NCBI GenBank assembly: GCA_002840285.1
Contig: PHAE01000003.1
Coordinates: forward strand, 1-64,000
Length of the DNA: 64,000 bases
Direction of reading: 5' to 3'
Origin: Firmicutes bacterium HGW-Firmicutes-11
GTDB taxonomy: Bacteria > Bacillota > Clostridia > Peptostreptococcales > Anaerovoracaceae
The notes beneath the pieces are model-generated. The model saw nothing but the letters and a program-made list of their open reading frames with translations, searched no databases and had not been told where the DNA came from. Position numbers and translations under genes: made by a program. Each line of letters opens with the position of its first letter. Positions within the stretch are counted from its first letter, which is position 1. Below are positions 27,072 through 36,152 of this stretch, one piece after another.

Positions 27072-28307
27072 TTAGAGAAACTGACATCCCGGCAAACCGC
27101 AAGATGTGATCTCATCTGACGGGAACTTCGTCATCAGTTCGCAACCGTCCTTGGTCACGACGACTTCTTCTTCGATCCGGGCACTGCCGGATCCGTCTTC
27201 CGATGCGCACCAGGTTTCAATGGCGAAGGTCATGCCTTCTTTCAGTTCAAACGGGTTCTCCAGGGAGAAGAGCCGGGAGATGATGGGTTTTTCCCAAAGA
27301 CCCAGACCGATGCCGTGGGCGAACTGGAGAAGGAAGGCTTCCTCTTCGTTCTTGAATCCAAGCTCTGTTGCTGCGGGCCATGCCTTTGCAACGTCCGCAG
27401 AGGTGTTGCCCGGTTTGATCTGGGCAATGGAATCCTTGATCCACTTCGACGCTCTTTCGTAAGCCTTTCTTTGGTCTGCGTTGGGGACGCCGCAGGAGAA
27501 AGTTCTGTAGTAACAGGTCTTATAGCCGTTGTATGTGTTCCCGATGTCAAAGTAGATCAATTCGCCCGGCCGCACCATTCTGTTGGAGAAAGTATGGCTG
27601 TGGGGATTTCCTCTTTGGCCGGAAATGCTGTTGACGAATTCGACAAGCTCGGAACCCCAGCTGTAAAGCTTGAAATTAGCGATGGCAACGAGTTCGTTTT
27701 CCATGATGCCGGGGCGCAGCGCCTTCGCCAGATCGTAATATGCGCCATCAACCATCGCTGCCGATGTCTTGAGAAGCTGGATCTCATCCGGTGTTTTGAT
27801 GATCCTGGCATCCAGCATCGCCTGTTGGCCGTCAACGATCTCAACTTTGTGTTTTTCCAGGGAACGGATCAGAGGGATGTCCACGATATCCATCCCAACC
27901 TTTCCCGTAGCTCCGTACTCTTTCAGATAACCCGCGATCTGATCGGCAACCTTGTCGACCATCCCCGCTTCTTCCGGAATTGCTCCCCGCATGGAGCCGA
28001 CTGCCGGCATGATATGATCTTTGTCAAGCCAATCCACTCTCACCCGCTTTGACGGCGCAGCTGGGTCAAACAAAAACGGCTGCTCAACACCGTCGATCAA
28101 AATGCAATACCGATTCATCTTGTTACGATTCCATTCACCGATGTGGGTGCCGGTGATGTATCTGATGTTATCAAAGTCATAACAAACGATCGCCGAAAGA
28201 CCGTAATCTTTCATGCTTTGTTTTGCTCTGGCCAATCGTTCTCTTCGAAGCCTGTAAAAATCAACATTGGCTTCAAAATCAACTCCGTTCATTCCTGCTT
28301 TTGGCAT
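27072..28307 (-). CDS. Creatinase-fold M24 family hydrolase/lyase, altered metal site
   Basis: A 411-residue protein with a creatinase N-terminal domain (about 10-165) and a pita-bread M24 domain. Four of five usual metal ligands are visible: Asp in YFDIG, His in FAHGIG, Glu in AIETW and Glu in RIEEE. The second Asp, in canonical SDITRTF, is replaced: the segment reads TCYYRTF, with Cys (codon TGT). Aminopeptidases, prolidases, creatinase, ectoine hydrolase and DMSP lyase DddP share this fold, so a non-peptidase reaction is likely. First gene of a sigma-54-controlled operon; ribosome site AAGGAGGG. Confidence 0.75.
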   Translation of the reverse strand: MPKAGMNGVDFEANVDFYRLRRERLARAKQSMKDYGLSAIVCYDFDNIRYITGTHIGEWNRNKMNRYCILIDGVEQPFLFDPAAPSKRVRVDWLDKDHIMPAVGSMRGAIPEEAGMVDKVADQIAGYLKEYGATGKVGMDIVDIPLIRSLEKHKVEIVDGQQAMLDARIIKTPDEIQLLKTSAAMVDGAYYDLAKALRPGIMENELVAIANFKLYSWGSELVEFVNSISGQRGNPHSHTFSNRMVRPGELIYFDIGNTYNGYKTCYYRTFSCGVPNADQRKAYERASKWIKDSIAQIKPGNTSADVAKAWPAATELGFKNEEEAFLLQFAHGIGLGLWEKPIISRLFSLENPFELKEGMTFAIETWCASEDGSGSARIEEEVVVTKDGCELMTKFPSDEITSCGLPGCQFL

Positions 28308-28369
28308 TGAAAACCCTCCTTCTCGACACTATATCAAATGGGACAGTATCTACTTGCACTTAATATAGG

Positions 28370-28386
28370 AGCAAATTCCGTGCCAG
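28370..28386 (-). promoter_or_regulatory. sigma-54 (-24/-12) promoter of the M24 operon
   Basis: The minus strand reads TGGCACGGAATTTGCT, a full match to TGGCAC-N5-TTGCW with GG (28384-28383) and GC (28372-28371) 10 nt apart. It lies 63-79 bp upstream of the M24 ATG. Confidence 0.9.
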
Positions 28387-28522
28387 TTGTTATAATTTTC
28401 GCTTTCTTTTTTTGTATCATTGCGTGCTCTGTACAACCCCACTGGTTTGGACATTTTCGGATTTTGGCTCTTATCCGTTCTGCGCTTTTATAATTGTAAC
28501 TGCAAAATAGAACGTCAATTTC

Positions 28523-28604
28523 GTGACAAGGCGTGCCGCATCGTGTCACCTTTGTGCCACTTTTGTGCCGTTTTCAGCTTTGATGTGCCCCAGTTTCTCT
28601 TGCA
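28523..28604. promoter_or_regulatory. Candidate activator sites between the M24 operon and its activator
   Basis: GTGACA (28523-28528) and TGTCAC (28544-28549) form an inverted repeat with a 15-nt spacer, followed by closely spaced TTTGTGCC words at about 28550-28570. This sits 140-200 bp upstream of the sigma-54 promoter and before the activator gene. The intergenic 28308-28656 holds this and the promoter only; I see no small gene. Confidence 0.4.
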
Positions 28605-28656
28605 AGATTGCGTTTCTCGTGCTATGCTTTTGAAAAAGAAGAAACCGAGGTCACAA

Positions 28657-30633
28657 ATGGTCCACTTCACGGAAGAATACCAGAAAAAGCTCTTTCTCTT
28701 GTGGGAGAAGTACATCGACAAAGGCGAACCTCTGCCGGATTCCCTTCCGGACATCCGTCCTATGATCTACGATTCATGGAAGCGATCCAAATCCTTTCAA
28801 GTGTCACCGATGGAGGTCAAGGATGCTACTTTGCGTCCCGAGGCGCTTGCTCGTATTCTCTCCCAGAAGCAGGATCTGATCGCTGTAGCTCATTCTTATA
28901 TTCACAACCTCTATTCCTTCGTCAAGGGTTCTAATTTTATCATCGTACTGACCGATGAGCTGGGCAATGTGATCGACCTGGTCGGTCAAGATGCAATGAT
29001 CCAGGCAAGGGCCAGAAAAAGCGGGTTGACTCTGGGATGCAACCGAAGCGAAGAGTACGCAGGCACCAGCGGTATCGGCACCTGCCTTTCCACTGGCCAA
29101 CCGATTCAGATCTGGGGCTGCGAACATTACATCAAGCCACACCATAATTATGTATGCTCTGCGGCTCCGATCAAAAACCAGGACGGAGTCATCATTGGCT
29201 GCGTTGACATCGTTGGCCCCATGGAAGCCATCTCTCCCCACACGTTAGGCATGGTCTGCGCTGCGGTTGACGGGATCGAGAAGGAGATGATGATGCGAAG
29301 CGCCTACGAAAAGATACACATCATCAACAACCAGTTGAACAGTACCATCCAGTCCATATCCTCCGGCATTCTGATGATTGACAACATGGGGATCATCACC
29401 CAGCACAACAGTCGTGCGATCCAGATCCTGAAACTTTCCGACAGTCACCTTCATCACAAAAACATTTCCAATATTTTAGACTTGAACACCGCCACTTTCA
29501 ATCCTCTGGAGATCACCAAGAACGTATACAACAAGGAAGTGACCGTGACCAACACCTTGGGCATCGGATTGAGTCTTTCTCTTTCCGCCTCTATCATCTA
29601 CAACGACAATCACGAGAAGAAAAGCATCGTGTTGGTTATCGACGAGCTTCAGCGATTCCATAAAATGATCAGTAAAAAAAGTGGATTCACCGCCAAGTAT
29701 ACCTTTGACTCCATCGTTGGTGATTCGCCCACGATGAATGACATCAAAACTCATGGATTGATGGCTGCCCAAAGCGATTCCAATGTTTTGATCCTGGGAG
29801 AAAGTGGAACCGGCAAGGAATTGCTGGCCCAATCCATACACAATGCCAGCGACCGGGCAAGTGGTCCGTTCATCGGGATCAATTGCGGCTCCATCCCCAA
29901 AGGACTCATTGAAAGTGAGCTCTTTGGCTACGAGGCCGGCGCCTTTACAGGAGCAAGCAAAGAGGGATCCCCCGGGAAGTTTGAACTTGCAAATGGCGGA
30001 ACTATATTTCTGGATGAGATCGGCGACATGCCTTTGGATATGCAGTCCTCTCTTCTGCGAGTGATTGAAACCCGCGAGATCGTACGGATCGGTGGAAAAA
30101 CTCCAAACCGCATCGATGTCAGGATCATGGCAGCGACAAATGTCAATCTGTTGGAATCGGTCAAAAAGAAGATGTTCCGCAGCGACCTTTATTTCCGCCT
30201 GAATGTGCTGACCTTTCTCATTCCGCCGTTGCGGGAGCGACCGGAAGACATCCCTGTACTTGCGGATTTTTTCATCTCCATGTACAATCGCACCATGGGC
30301 AAAGAGAATCGCGGCCTGACCGAAGAGGCAAAGAAACTCATGCTCGCCTATGACTGGCCGGGCAACGTCCGAGAGCTGGAAAACGTGATCGAGCGCGCAT
30401 TGAATCTAACTCAGAACAATGTGATCTCGGAAGGAGATCTGTCACACGAAATGCTCAATCGTGTCTCCGGGGAGTCTTCCGGCACGAGAGAAAGAGACGT
30501 GATCGTCAAGGCTCTGGCACAAGAGGATGGCAACGTCAGTAAAGTATCGGTCCTTTTGGGAATGCCAAAGCGCACACTATATCGAAAAATCCAAAAGTAC
30601 AAGATCGACCTGGATCGTTATCGCATTTGGTAA
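28657..30633 (+). CDS. Sigma-54-dependent activator, AcoR-like (second)
   Basis: A 658-residue enhancer-binding protein, a clear paralogue of the one at 23285 with the same order: N-terminal MIYDSWKRSKSFQVSP segment and GAF-like sensor, PAS-like domain, AAA+ with GESGTGKE (about 381) and GAFTGA, and a Fis-type helix-turn-helix (MPKRTLYRKIQKY). The ATG at 28657 is chosen for GAGGT upstream and for alignment with the paralogue. It is divergent from the M24 operon, which it likely controls, and is followed 11 bp later by lplA. Confidence 0.88.
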   Translation: MVHFTEEYQKKLFLLWEKYIDKGEPLPDSLPDIRPMIYDSWKRSKSFQVSPMEVKDATLRPEALARILSQKQDLIAVAHSYIHNLYSFVKGSNFIIVLTDELGNVIDLVGQDAMIQARARKSGLTLGCNRSEEYAGTSGIGTCLSTGQPIQIWGCEHYIKPHHNYVCSAAPIKNQDGVIIGCVDIVGPMEAISPHTLGMVCAAVDGIEKEMMMRSAYEKIHIINNQLNSTIQSISSGILMIDNMGIITQHNSRAIQILKLSDSHLHHKNISNILDLNTATFNPLEITKNVYNKEVTVTNTLGIGLSLSLSASIIYNDNHEKKSIVLVIDELQRFHKMISKKSGFTAKYTFDSIVGDSPTMNDIKTHGLMAAQSDSNVLILGESGTGKELLAQSIHNASDRASGPFIGINCGSIPKGLIESELFGYEAGAFTGASKEGSPGKFELANGGTIFLDEIGDMPLDMQSSLLRVIETREIVRIGGKTPNRIDVRIMAATNVNLLESVKKKMFRSDLYFRLNVLTFLIPPLRERPEDIPVLADFFISMYNRTMGKENRGLTEEAKKLMLAYDWPGNVRELENVIERALNLTQNNVISEGDLSHEMLNRVSGESSGTRERDVIVKALAQEDGNVSKVSVLLGMPKRTLYRKIQKYKIDLDRYRIW

Positions 30634-30644
30634 AGGAGACTTTT

Positions 30645-31643
30645 ATGAAGTGCATGATCAGCCCTTTTTCGAGCTGCTATTACAACATCGCAAGCGAAGA
30701 ATACTTCATGTCGCAGTTCGATGAGGATGTATTCTATCTCTACATCAATTCCCCCTGTATCGTCGTTGGAAGACACCAAAACGCCTCAGCGGAGATCAAT
30801 CAGACCTACGTCCATGAGCAAAAGATCGAGGTGGTGCGACGGCAGTCCGGAGGCGGTGCTGTCTATCACGACCACGGAAATTTGAATTACGGATTCATCA
30901 CGAAAGCGAAAGGGCAAGAGATCGACGAAGTGTTTCGCGAGTTTACCCTGCCCATCCTGAACGTTTTGAAAAAAATGGGGGCGAATGCAAGCTTCTCCGG
31001 GAGAAACGATCTGGTCATCGAAGACAAGAAAATTTCCGGCGTAGCCCAATACCATTCCGGCGGAAAGGTATTGCTGCATGGCACGCTGCTTTTCGATTCT
31101 GATTTGACAAAACTGGCCGCAGCACTGAACGCGGATCCGAGAAAATTCCAGGACAAAAGTGTCAAGTCGGTGAAAAGCAGAGTGTCCAACATCCGTCCGT
31201 TTTTACCCGACACCCATTCGATCGAGGAATTTACGACAACGATCATTCAGGAAGTGCTTGCCCAGTTTCCCGATGCCCGGATGTACGAATATACAGACCT
31301 GGACAAGGCAGGAATCAAGCGGTTGGCGGAGGAGAAGTACTCGTCCTGGGACTGGGTTTATGGAACTTCTCCAAGATTCTCTTATAATCATGTGCTTAAA
31401 TACGAAAAGGGGCTTCTCGACATCGGCCTGACCGTTGCGTCGGGATCGATCGAGGAGATCGCTTTCTACGGAGATTTTTTTGGCACAAAGGAAATCGACG
31501 ATCTTGTGAAATCGTTGATTGGAACTCCTTACCACAGAGAATCAGTGGAAAAAGCGTTGACCGATGTGGTTCTTGACGATTACATCTTTGGACTCTCCAA
31601 GGAACTTTTTACTGACAGCTTGTTTGCTAATTCTATCTCTTAA
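30645..31643 (+). CDS. lplA: Lipoate-protein ligase A
   Basis: A 332-residue ligase that adenylates lipoate and attaches it to lipoyl domains. The start at 30645 follows AAAGGAG. The signature RRQSGGGAVYHDHGNLNYGF binds lipoyl-AMP, GRNDLVIEDKKISG follows, and the C-terminal accessory domain (to 332) is present, so it should catalyse both steps alone. The likely clients in the window are the lipoyl domains of E2 and E3 of the acetoin complex. It is placed downstream of the second activator gene rather than with the complex. Confidence 0.9.
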   Translation: MKCMISPFSSCYYNIASEEYFMSQFDEDVFYLYINSPCIVVGRHQNASAEINQTYVHEQKIEVVRRQSGGGAVYHDHGNLNYGFITKAKGQEIDEVFREFTLPILNVLKKMGANASFSGRNDLVIEDKKISGVAQYHSGGKVLLHGTLLFDSDLTKLAAALNADPRKFQDKSVKSVKSRVSNIRPFLPDTHSIEEFTTTIIQEVLAQFPDARMYEYTDLDKAGIKRLAEEKYSSWDWVYGTSPRFSYNHVLKYEKGLLDIGLTVASGSIEEIAFYGDFFGTKEIDDLVKSLIGTPYHRESVEKALTDVVLDDYIFGLSKELFTDSLFANSIS

Positions 31644-31660
31644 TCGTCGTGGGGGATGCT

Positions 31661-32581
31661 ATGATCAACGGACTGATGAGTGTAGTGGTGATTTTTCTGA
31701 TTTTCTCTGTTGGCTTTTGGTTCACCACCAGAAAGCTTTGGCCGGACAATACGACCTCCGTCTTGTCGGTGATCGTTGTGAAGATCGCTGCGCCTGCACT
31801 GGCGATCACCAGCATCGCTTCCCATTTTGACCAGGAGCTTCTGAGAGCTGCTTTGTTTCACCTTCTCATCCTTCTGATTTACACTCTGATCCTTCATCTG
31901 ATCGGCAAGGTGCTTGCGAGACTCACTCACCTCAAAGATGGAAAAAAGACCGTCTTCGAAGTCACGTTCACTTTCTCAAACACGATCTTCATCGGCTTGC
32001 CCATCAACGTCATCGTCTTCGGACAAGAAGGCCTTCCCTATCTCTTTACCTTTTATCTGATCACGCTGGCCGGTTTCTGGAGCCTTGGTGCCTATCAGCT
32101 GGCAAATGCATCGTCCTTGTATGCCAAGGGCTTTTCGCCGAAAAAAATACTCAGCCCCGGCTTGATCGGCGTTGTCATCGGCGCCTTAGTCGTTCAATTC
32201 GACGTTTCGATCCCTTTGGTTTTCAATTCAGTCCTGGGATATCTGGGGGCGCTAACTGTTCCGCTCTCGCTGTTGGTCATCGGTTCCAACTTGGTATTCT
32301 TTACGAGAGGGATCCCTAAAATCACGGTGGACGAAGTATTGATCCTGCTCGGCAAATTTGTGATCAGCCCTCTTATCATGTTCCTTCTTTTGCGACTGTT
32401 CCAGGTGGAAGGACTCGCCTTCCAGGTATTCATGCTGACCGCAACGATGCCCTGTCACATGCAGACTTCGATCCTTGCAGAATACTACGAAGTGGAAAGC
32501 GAGTACGCTTCGAAGCTGGTCAGTCTCAGCACTCTTGTCTGTCTGGCTACCATCCCTCTTTACGCGACTTTGCTTGGATAA
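31661..32581 (+). CDS. AEC family transporter (auxin efflux carrier type)
   Basis: An integral membrane protein of about 306 residues with roughly ten hydrophobic segments, in two halves, with the family pattern of an N-terminal SVGFWFTTRKLW loop and a C-terminal TATMPCHMQTSILAEYY segment near the substrate site. Bacterial members move organic acids such as malate or malonate. I placed the start at the ATG at 31661 after GGGGGA; a GTG four codons upstream is also possible. It follows lplA by 17 bp and ends before a strong bidirectional terminator. Confidence 0.75.
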   Translation: MINGLMSVVVIFLIFSVGFWFTTRKLWPDNTTSVLSVIVVKIAAPALAITSIASHFDQELLRAALFHLLILLIYTLILHLIGKVLARLTHLKDGKKTVFEVTFTFSNTIFIGLPINVIVFGQEGLPYLFTFYLITLAGFWSLGAYQLANASSLYAKGFSPKKILSPGLIGVVIGALVVQFDVSIPLVFNSVLGYLGALTVPLSLLVIGSNLVFFTRGIPKITVDEVLILLGKFVISPLIMFLLLRLFQVEGLAFQVFMLTATMPCHMQTSILAEYYEVESEYASKLVSLSTLVCLATIPLYATLLG

Positions 32582-32608
32582 AGTTATTGGCCTTTCCCGG
32601 GAGTAGAT

Positions 32609-32644
32609 AAAAAGGCTGGCACCATGGGTGCCGGCCCTTTTGCT
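32609..32644. terminator. Bidirectional terminator, copy 1 of a dispersed hairpin
   Basis: AAAAAGGCtGGCACC pairs with GGTGCCgGCCCTTTT over a short ATG loop, between the converging AEC and Liv genes. A near-identical element in the opposite orientation lies at 43619-43655. Confidence 0.75.
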
Positions 32645-32664
32645 ATTGTTAAGAATGAAGGTAG

Positions 32665-32706
32665 TAGAACAGAGAACCGTCCCCATGTTCTATTATTGTT
32701 CTGTGT
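32665..32706. repeat. REP-like palindromic element
   Basis: AGAACAGAGAACCGTCCCC followed by ATGTTCTATTATTGTTCT forms an imperfect palindrome whose ends are AGAACA/TGTTCT. The reverse strand contains GGGGACGGTTCTCTGTTCT, which I recall as a word of dispersed palindromes linked to RAYT transposases in Gram-positive anaerobes. It overlaps the stop codon of livM. No transposase gene is in the window. Confidence 0.45.
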
Positions 32707-33709
32707 TTTCTGAAGTTTCCTGGATCTGCATCCCCATGAAATTCTTATTTGCATCCCTGCGTGCCGACAGGATCTCAAATCCAAAACGGTTTTGCAAGCT
32801 TCCGATGATTCCCTTCGGCGCGAACAGGATAACCACGATCGCGATCACTCCGAGGATGATCATGCTGATGCCACCGAATTGAGACAAGTACTGGTTCAGG
32901 ATGACGTAAATGACTGCTCCAAGGATTGGTCCGGCTACCGTTCCGATCCCTCCGATGACGACGATGAACATGCCTGCGATCGTCCAGTTGATGGCGAACG
33001 CCGCATAGGGCTGGACCCATACCTGGCTCATATAGAACAATCCGCCGATGATGCTCGTCAGGAAGCTGGAGATCATCATGCAGTACAACTTCGTACGGAA
33101 GATCGTGACCCCCGAGGTTTCTGCAGCACTGTCGTTGTCGCGAATTGCAATCAAGCCCAGTCCAAGTTTGGAGCGGAGTAGAAAGACTACGATGAAAATG
33201 GTAAGAATTGCCACGATCAGACTATAGTAATAAATAGTAGATGTGGGCATACCTCTGACCGCTTTGATGAAGAGTCCATTGCCGCTCCCCATATAAGTCC
33301 ATCCGGCGAAGATGACGATAAATGCCTCTGCTGTGATCCACGTCGCGACTGCGAAGTACATCCCCTTCATCCGCAGAAGCAGGAAGGACAATGCGACCGA
33401 CAGCCCGACAGATACCAGACCTCCAACCACCAGGCCGATCAAGATCGGAATGTTATAATAGTTGGAGAGCACTGCAAGCGCATACCCGCCGATCCCGATA
33501 TAAAGCTGCTGACCGAGAGATACCAGTCCCGCATAGCCAGCCAGCAGATTCCACATCTGTCCCAATCCGATGTACATACATATGAGCATCACGAGCATCG
33601 TCGTATATTGGTTCGCTACATTCGGCAGTACAAACAATCCAACCAGCACAATAACCATGATCAGTGCTTTGATGAGTCGTTTGCTGTCGCTTAAAAAGCC
33701 TGTTTTCAT
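32693..33709 (-). CDS. livM: Branched-chain amino-acid type ABC permease (LivM)
   Basis: A 338-residue inner-membrane permease with about ten hydrophobic segments and the LivM signature (GLVSLGQQLYIGIGGYALAV near residue 60; INWTIAGMFIVVIGGIGTVAGPILGA near 235). It pairs with LivH, 20 bp upstream. The last residues and the stop codon fall inside the REP-like element at 32665-32706. Substrate may be an amino acid, amide or aromatic carboxylate. Confidence 0.88.
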   Translation of the reverse strand: MKTGFLSDSKRLIKALIMVIVLVGLFVLPNVANQYTTMLVMLICMYIGLGQMWNLLAGYAGLVSLGQQLYIGIGGYALAVLSNYYNIPILIGLVVGGLVSVGLSVALSFLLLRMKGMYFAVATWITAEAFIVIFAGWTYMGSGNGLFIKAVRGMPTSTIYYYSLIVAILTIFIVVFLLRSKLGLGLIAIRDNDSAAETSGVTIFRTKLYCMMISSFLTSIIGGLFYMSQVWVQPYAAFAINWTIAGMFIVVIGGIGTVAGPILGAVIYVILNQYLSQFGGISMIILGVIAIVVILFAPKGIIGSLQNRFGFEILSARRDANKNFMGMQIQETSENTEQ

Positions 33710-33729
33710 TGCAGCAGGTCCCCTTTCTT

Positions 33730-34590
33730 CTATCGTTGAAATAGACCTTGCGGTCTGAAAATAAGCATGATCAGCAAAACCACATACCCGGTGAGCAACT
33801 GGGCGCTGGCGCCAAAGAAATGAGCTCCCATAACCTGGGCAAGCCCGAACAAGATGCCGGCAGCCAAGGTCCCATATGTGCTCCCCATACCACCAATGAC
33901 CACAACCGCAAAGGCGATGACCAAGTAGGCAGATCCTGAAGTCGGATAGAAGTTGTAGATCATTCCGACCAAAACTCCTGCGATTGCAGCGGTGGTCATG
34001 GAGATGCCCATCGCGATCCCGTATATGCTTTTGATGTTGACGCCCATCAGCTGGGCGACTTCACGGTCGTCGGCAGCCGCCTTGATCGCCTTGCCCTGGT
34101 ACGTATGCCTGAAGTAGAAGCCAAGAGCTACGATCACTATGATGCCAACAAGAAAACCGATCAGATAGATATACGGGATCCGGATCCCATCGGTGATGAT
34201 GATGCTCTTTGTTGCAATCGGGCTTCTCAGGTTTCTGGCATCTGCCGTATAATAATAAAGCAACAAGTTTTGAATCACGATCGAGATACCAAAAGTAACC
34301 AGAAGCGGTGGCTCCGCTCCCTTTGAGATCACTCGATTCAGCATTGTGTTTTGTACGATGTAACCGATGGCAAACATGACTGGTATGACCACGATCAGAG
34401 AGACAAAAGGATTCATCCCTGTAGCGGCGACAACGGAGTAACTGATATAGCTCGCTAGGATAAGAAAATCTCCATGAGCCAAATTGGTCAACTTTACGAT
34501 ACCAAAGATCAGACTCATACCGATGCCGATCAATGCGTATAAACCACCCAGAAGGACTCCTTGTATCAAAGACTGTAACAACGCATCCAA
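33730..34590 (-). CDS. livH: Branched-chain amino-acid type ABC permease (LivH)
   Basis: A 286-residue permease with about eight hydrophobic segments; GVLLGGLYALIGIGMSLIFG at the N-terminus and the AFAVVVIGGMGSTYGTLAAG segment are typical of LivH. It forms the membrane channel with LivM. Downstream of LivF by 36 bp on the minus strand. Confidence 0.88.
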   Translation of the reverse strand: MDALLQSLIQGVLLGGLYALIGIGMSLIFGIVKLTNLAHGDFLILASYISYSVVAATGMNPFVSLIVVIPVMFAIGYIVQNTMLNRVISKGAEPPLLVTFGISIVIQNLLLYYYTADARNLRSPIATKSIIITDGIRIPYIYLIGFLVGIIVIVALGFYFRHTYQGKAIKAAADDREVAQLMGVNIKSIYGIAMGISMTTAAIAGVLVGMIYNFYPTSGSAYLVIAFAVVVIGGMGSTYGTLAAGILFGLAQVMGAHFFGASAQLLTGYVVLLIMLIFRPQGLFQR

Positions 34591-34626
34591 ATTCTATTCC
34601 ACCTTTCCGACCATTATTTCAGTTCA

Positions 34627-35340
34627 CTATAACCCGAAATATGCTTTCTTAACGTCCTCTTCCGCCAATTCGCTAGACTTCCCGGAAAGTACAACTTTCC
34701 CCTTCAGCATGACATAGGATCTGTCGCTGGTTTTCAGGCTACGCTTTACATCTTGCTCTACTAAGATGATCGTCATTCCCTCTTTGTTGATTTGTCGAAT
34801 CTTCGTGTATATATCCTTGATGACCGTTGGCGCCAGTCCCAGGGAAATCTCGTCAAAGCATACTAGCTCCGGTTCTGACATCAAAGCGCGGCCAATGGCA
34901 ACCATCTGACGCTGTCCGCCGCTCAAGCTCCCGGATACCTGATTCGCTTTCTCCTTAAGCACAGGAAACAGATCATACACTCTCTCCAGAGCATTGTCTT
35001 TGTGCTTTCTGGCACGTGGTGTGTAAGATCCCATCACCAGATTGTCCATCACTGTCATTCGAGCGAAGACGCGGCCGCCCTCCGGCACCTGCGACATGCC
35101 CAGATCGACGAGCTTATGGGTGGGCATCCCGGTGATTTCTGTATCTTTGTAAAACACTTTTCCCGATTTTGGTGCCAGTGTTCCGCCGATCGCCTTCATA
35201 AGTGTTGATTTTCCGGCTCCGTTTGTGCCGATGATCGAGATGATCTCGCCTTTTCGGATTTCAAAAGAAGCACCCTGCACAGCCTGAAAGTCTCCATAAT
35301 TGGCGTAGATATCTTCTGCTCTCAATAATATTTCGCTCAC
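34627..35340 (-). CDS. livF: ABC transporter ATP-binding protein (LivF)
   Basis: A 237-residue ATPase with Walker A GTNGAGKST, signature LSGGQRQM and Walker B LVCFDEISLGLAP. The short length and the signature place it in LivF. The start is a GTG that overlaps the livG stop (GTGA), so translation is probably coupled. Confidence 0.9.
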   Translation of the reverse strand: MSEILLRAEDIYANYGDFQAVQGASFEIRKGEIISIIGTNGAGKSTLMKAIGGTLAPKSGKVFYKDTEITGMPTHKLVDLGMSQVPEGGRVFARMTVMDNLVMGSYTPRARKHKDNALERVYDLFPVLKEKANQVSGSLSGGQRQMVAIGRALMSEPELVCFDEISLGLAPTVIKDIYTKIRQINKEGMTIILVEQDVKRSLKTSDRSYVMLKGKVVLSGKSSELAEEDVKKAYFGL

Positions 35341-36062
35341 TCTTCATCAACCCCCAAATATACTTCCTGAACCTCCAGACAGTTCATCGTTTCTTTCGGA
35401 TCGCCGTAACGCAGCAGACAACCGGTTGCAAGGCACAGGAGCTTATCCGTCGACTCTACCATCGTTTTGATCACATGCTCGATCCAGATGATGGTGAGGC
35501 CGGTTTTTTTCAATTCCGCCACCAGATCCATAACGTCATGCACTTCTGCATCAGTCAGTCCGGCAGCTACTTCATCCAGTAAAAGGATCTTTGGATCCGT
35601 TCCCAGTGCTCTGGCGATCTCCAATCGCTTTCTGTCCAAAAGGGTCAACTGACCTGCAAGGGTGTCCCTTTTCTCATAAAGCCCCGTTCTCTTCAGAACC
35701 TCAGTGCAGTATGGCCTGGCTTTATGTTCTGTCCTGCCTGCTCCATGGGTCGCGCCGACCAGAACGTTTTCATAAACCGTCATACCTTCAAACGGCCTTG
35801 GGATCTGATAGGTTCTGCCCAAGCCAAGATGGCACCGTTTGTCCGGTGGCAGCTTTGTGATGTCCATCCCGTCGAAAATGATTTTTCCTTCCGTTGGGAT
35901 CACGAGGCCTATCAATGCATTCATCAACGTTGTTTTTCCTGCTCCGTTGGGGCCGATGACGCCTAAAACCTGGCCTTCTTCAACTTTGAAGGAAAGACCC
36001 GGGATAATCTTGGTGCGTCCATACGCCACATGAATGTTATCCACTTCAAGTATTGTGCTCAT
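35337..36062 (-). CDS. livG: ABC transporter ATP-binding protein (LivG)
   Basis: A 241-residue ATPase with Walker A GPNGAGKTT, Walker B KILLLDEVAAGLT and the LivG-type GLGRTYQIPRPFEGMTVYENV stretch (about residues 78-98). The signature region reads LTLLDRKRLEIARAL, lacking the usual LSGGQ wording, as commonly seen in LivG. It is separated from the binding-protein gene by 174 bp containing a long hairpin. Confidence 0.88.
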   Translation of the reverse strand: MSTILEVDNIHVAYGRTKIIPGLSFKVEEGQVLGVIGPNGAGKTTLMNALIGLVIPTEGKIIFDGMDITKLPPDKRCHLGLGRTYQIPRPFEGMTVYENVLVGATHGAGRTEHKARPYCTEVLKRTGLYEKRDTLAGQLTLLDRKRLEIARALGTDPKILLLDEVAAGLTDAEVHDVMDLVAELKKTGLTIIWIEHVIKTMVESTDKLLCLATGCLLRYGDPKETMNCLEVQEVYLGVDEE

Positions 36063-36152
36063 ATTGCTTCCTTCCCGATTTCTATATGTATTAATATCAT
36101 TCCATTATACACGCAATAATATGAATTGGCATCTTCATCGTTTGTTTCTATC

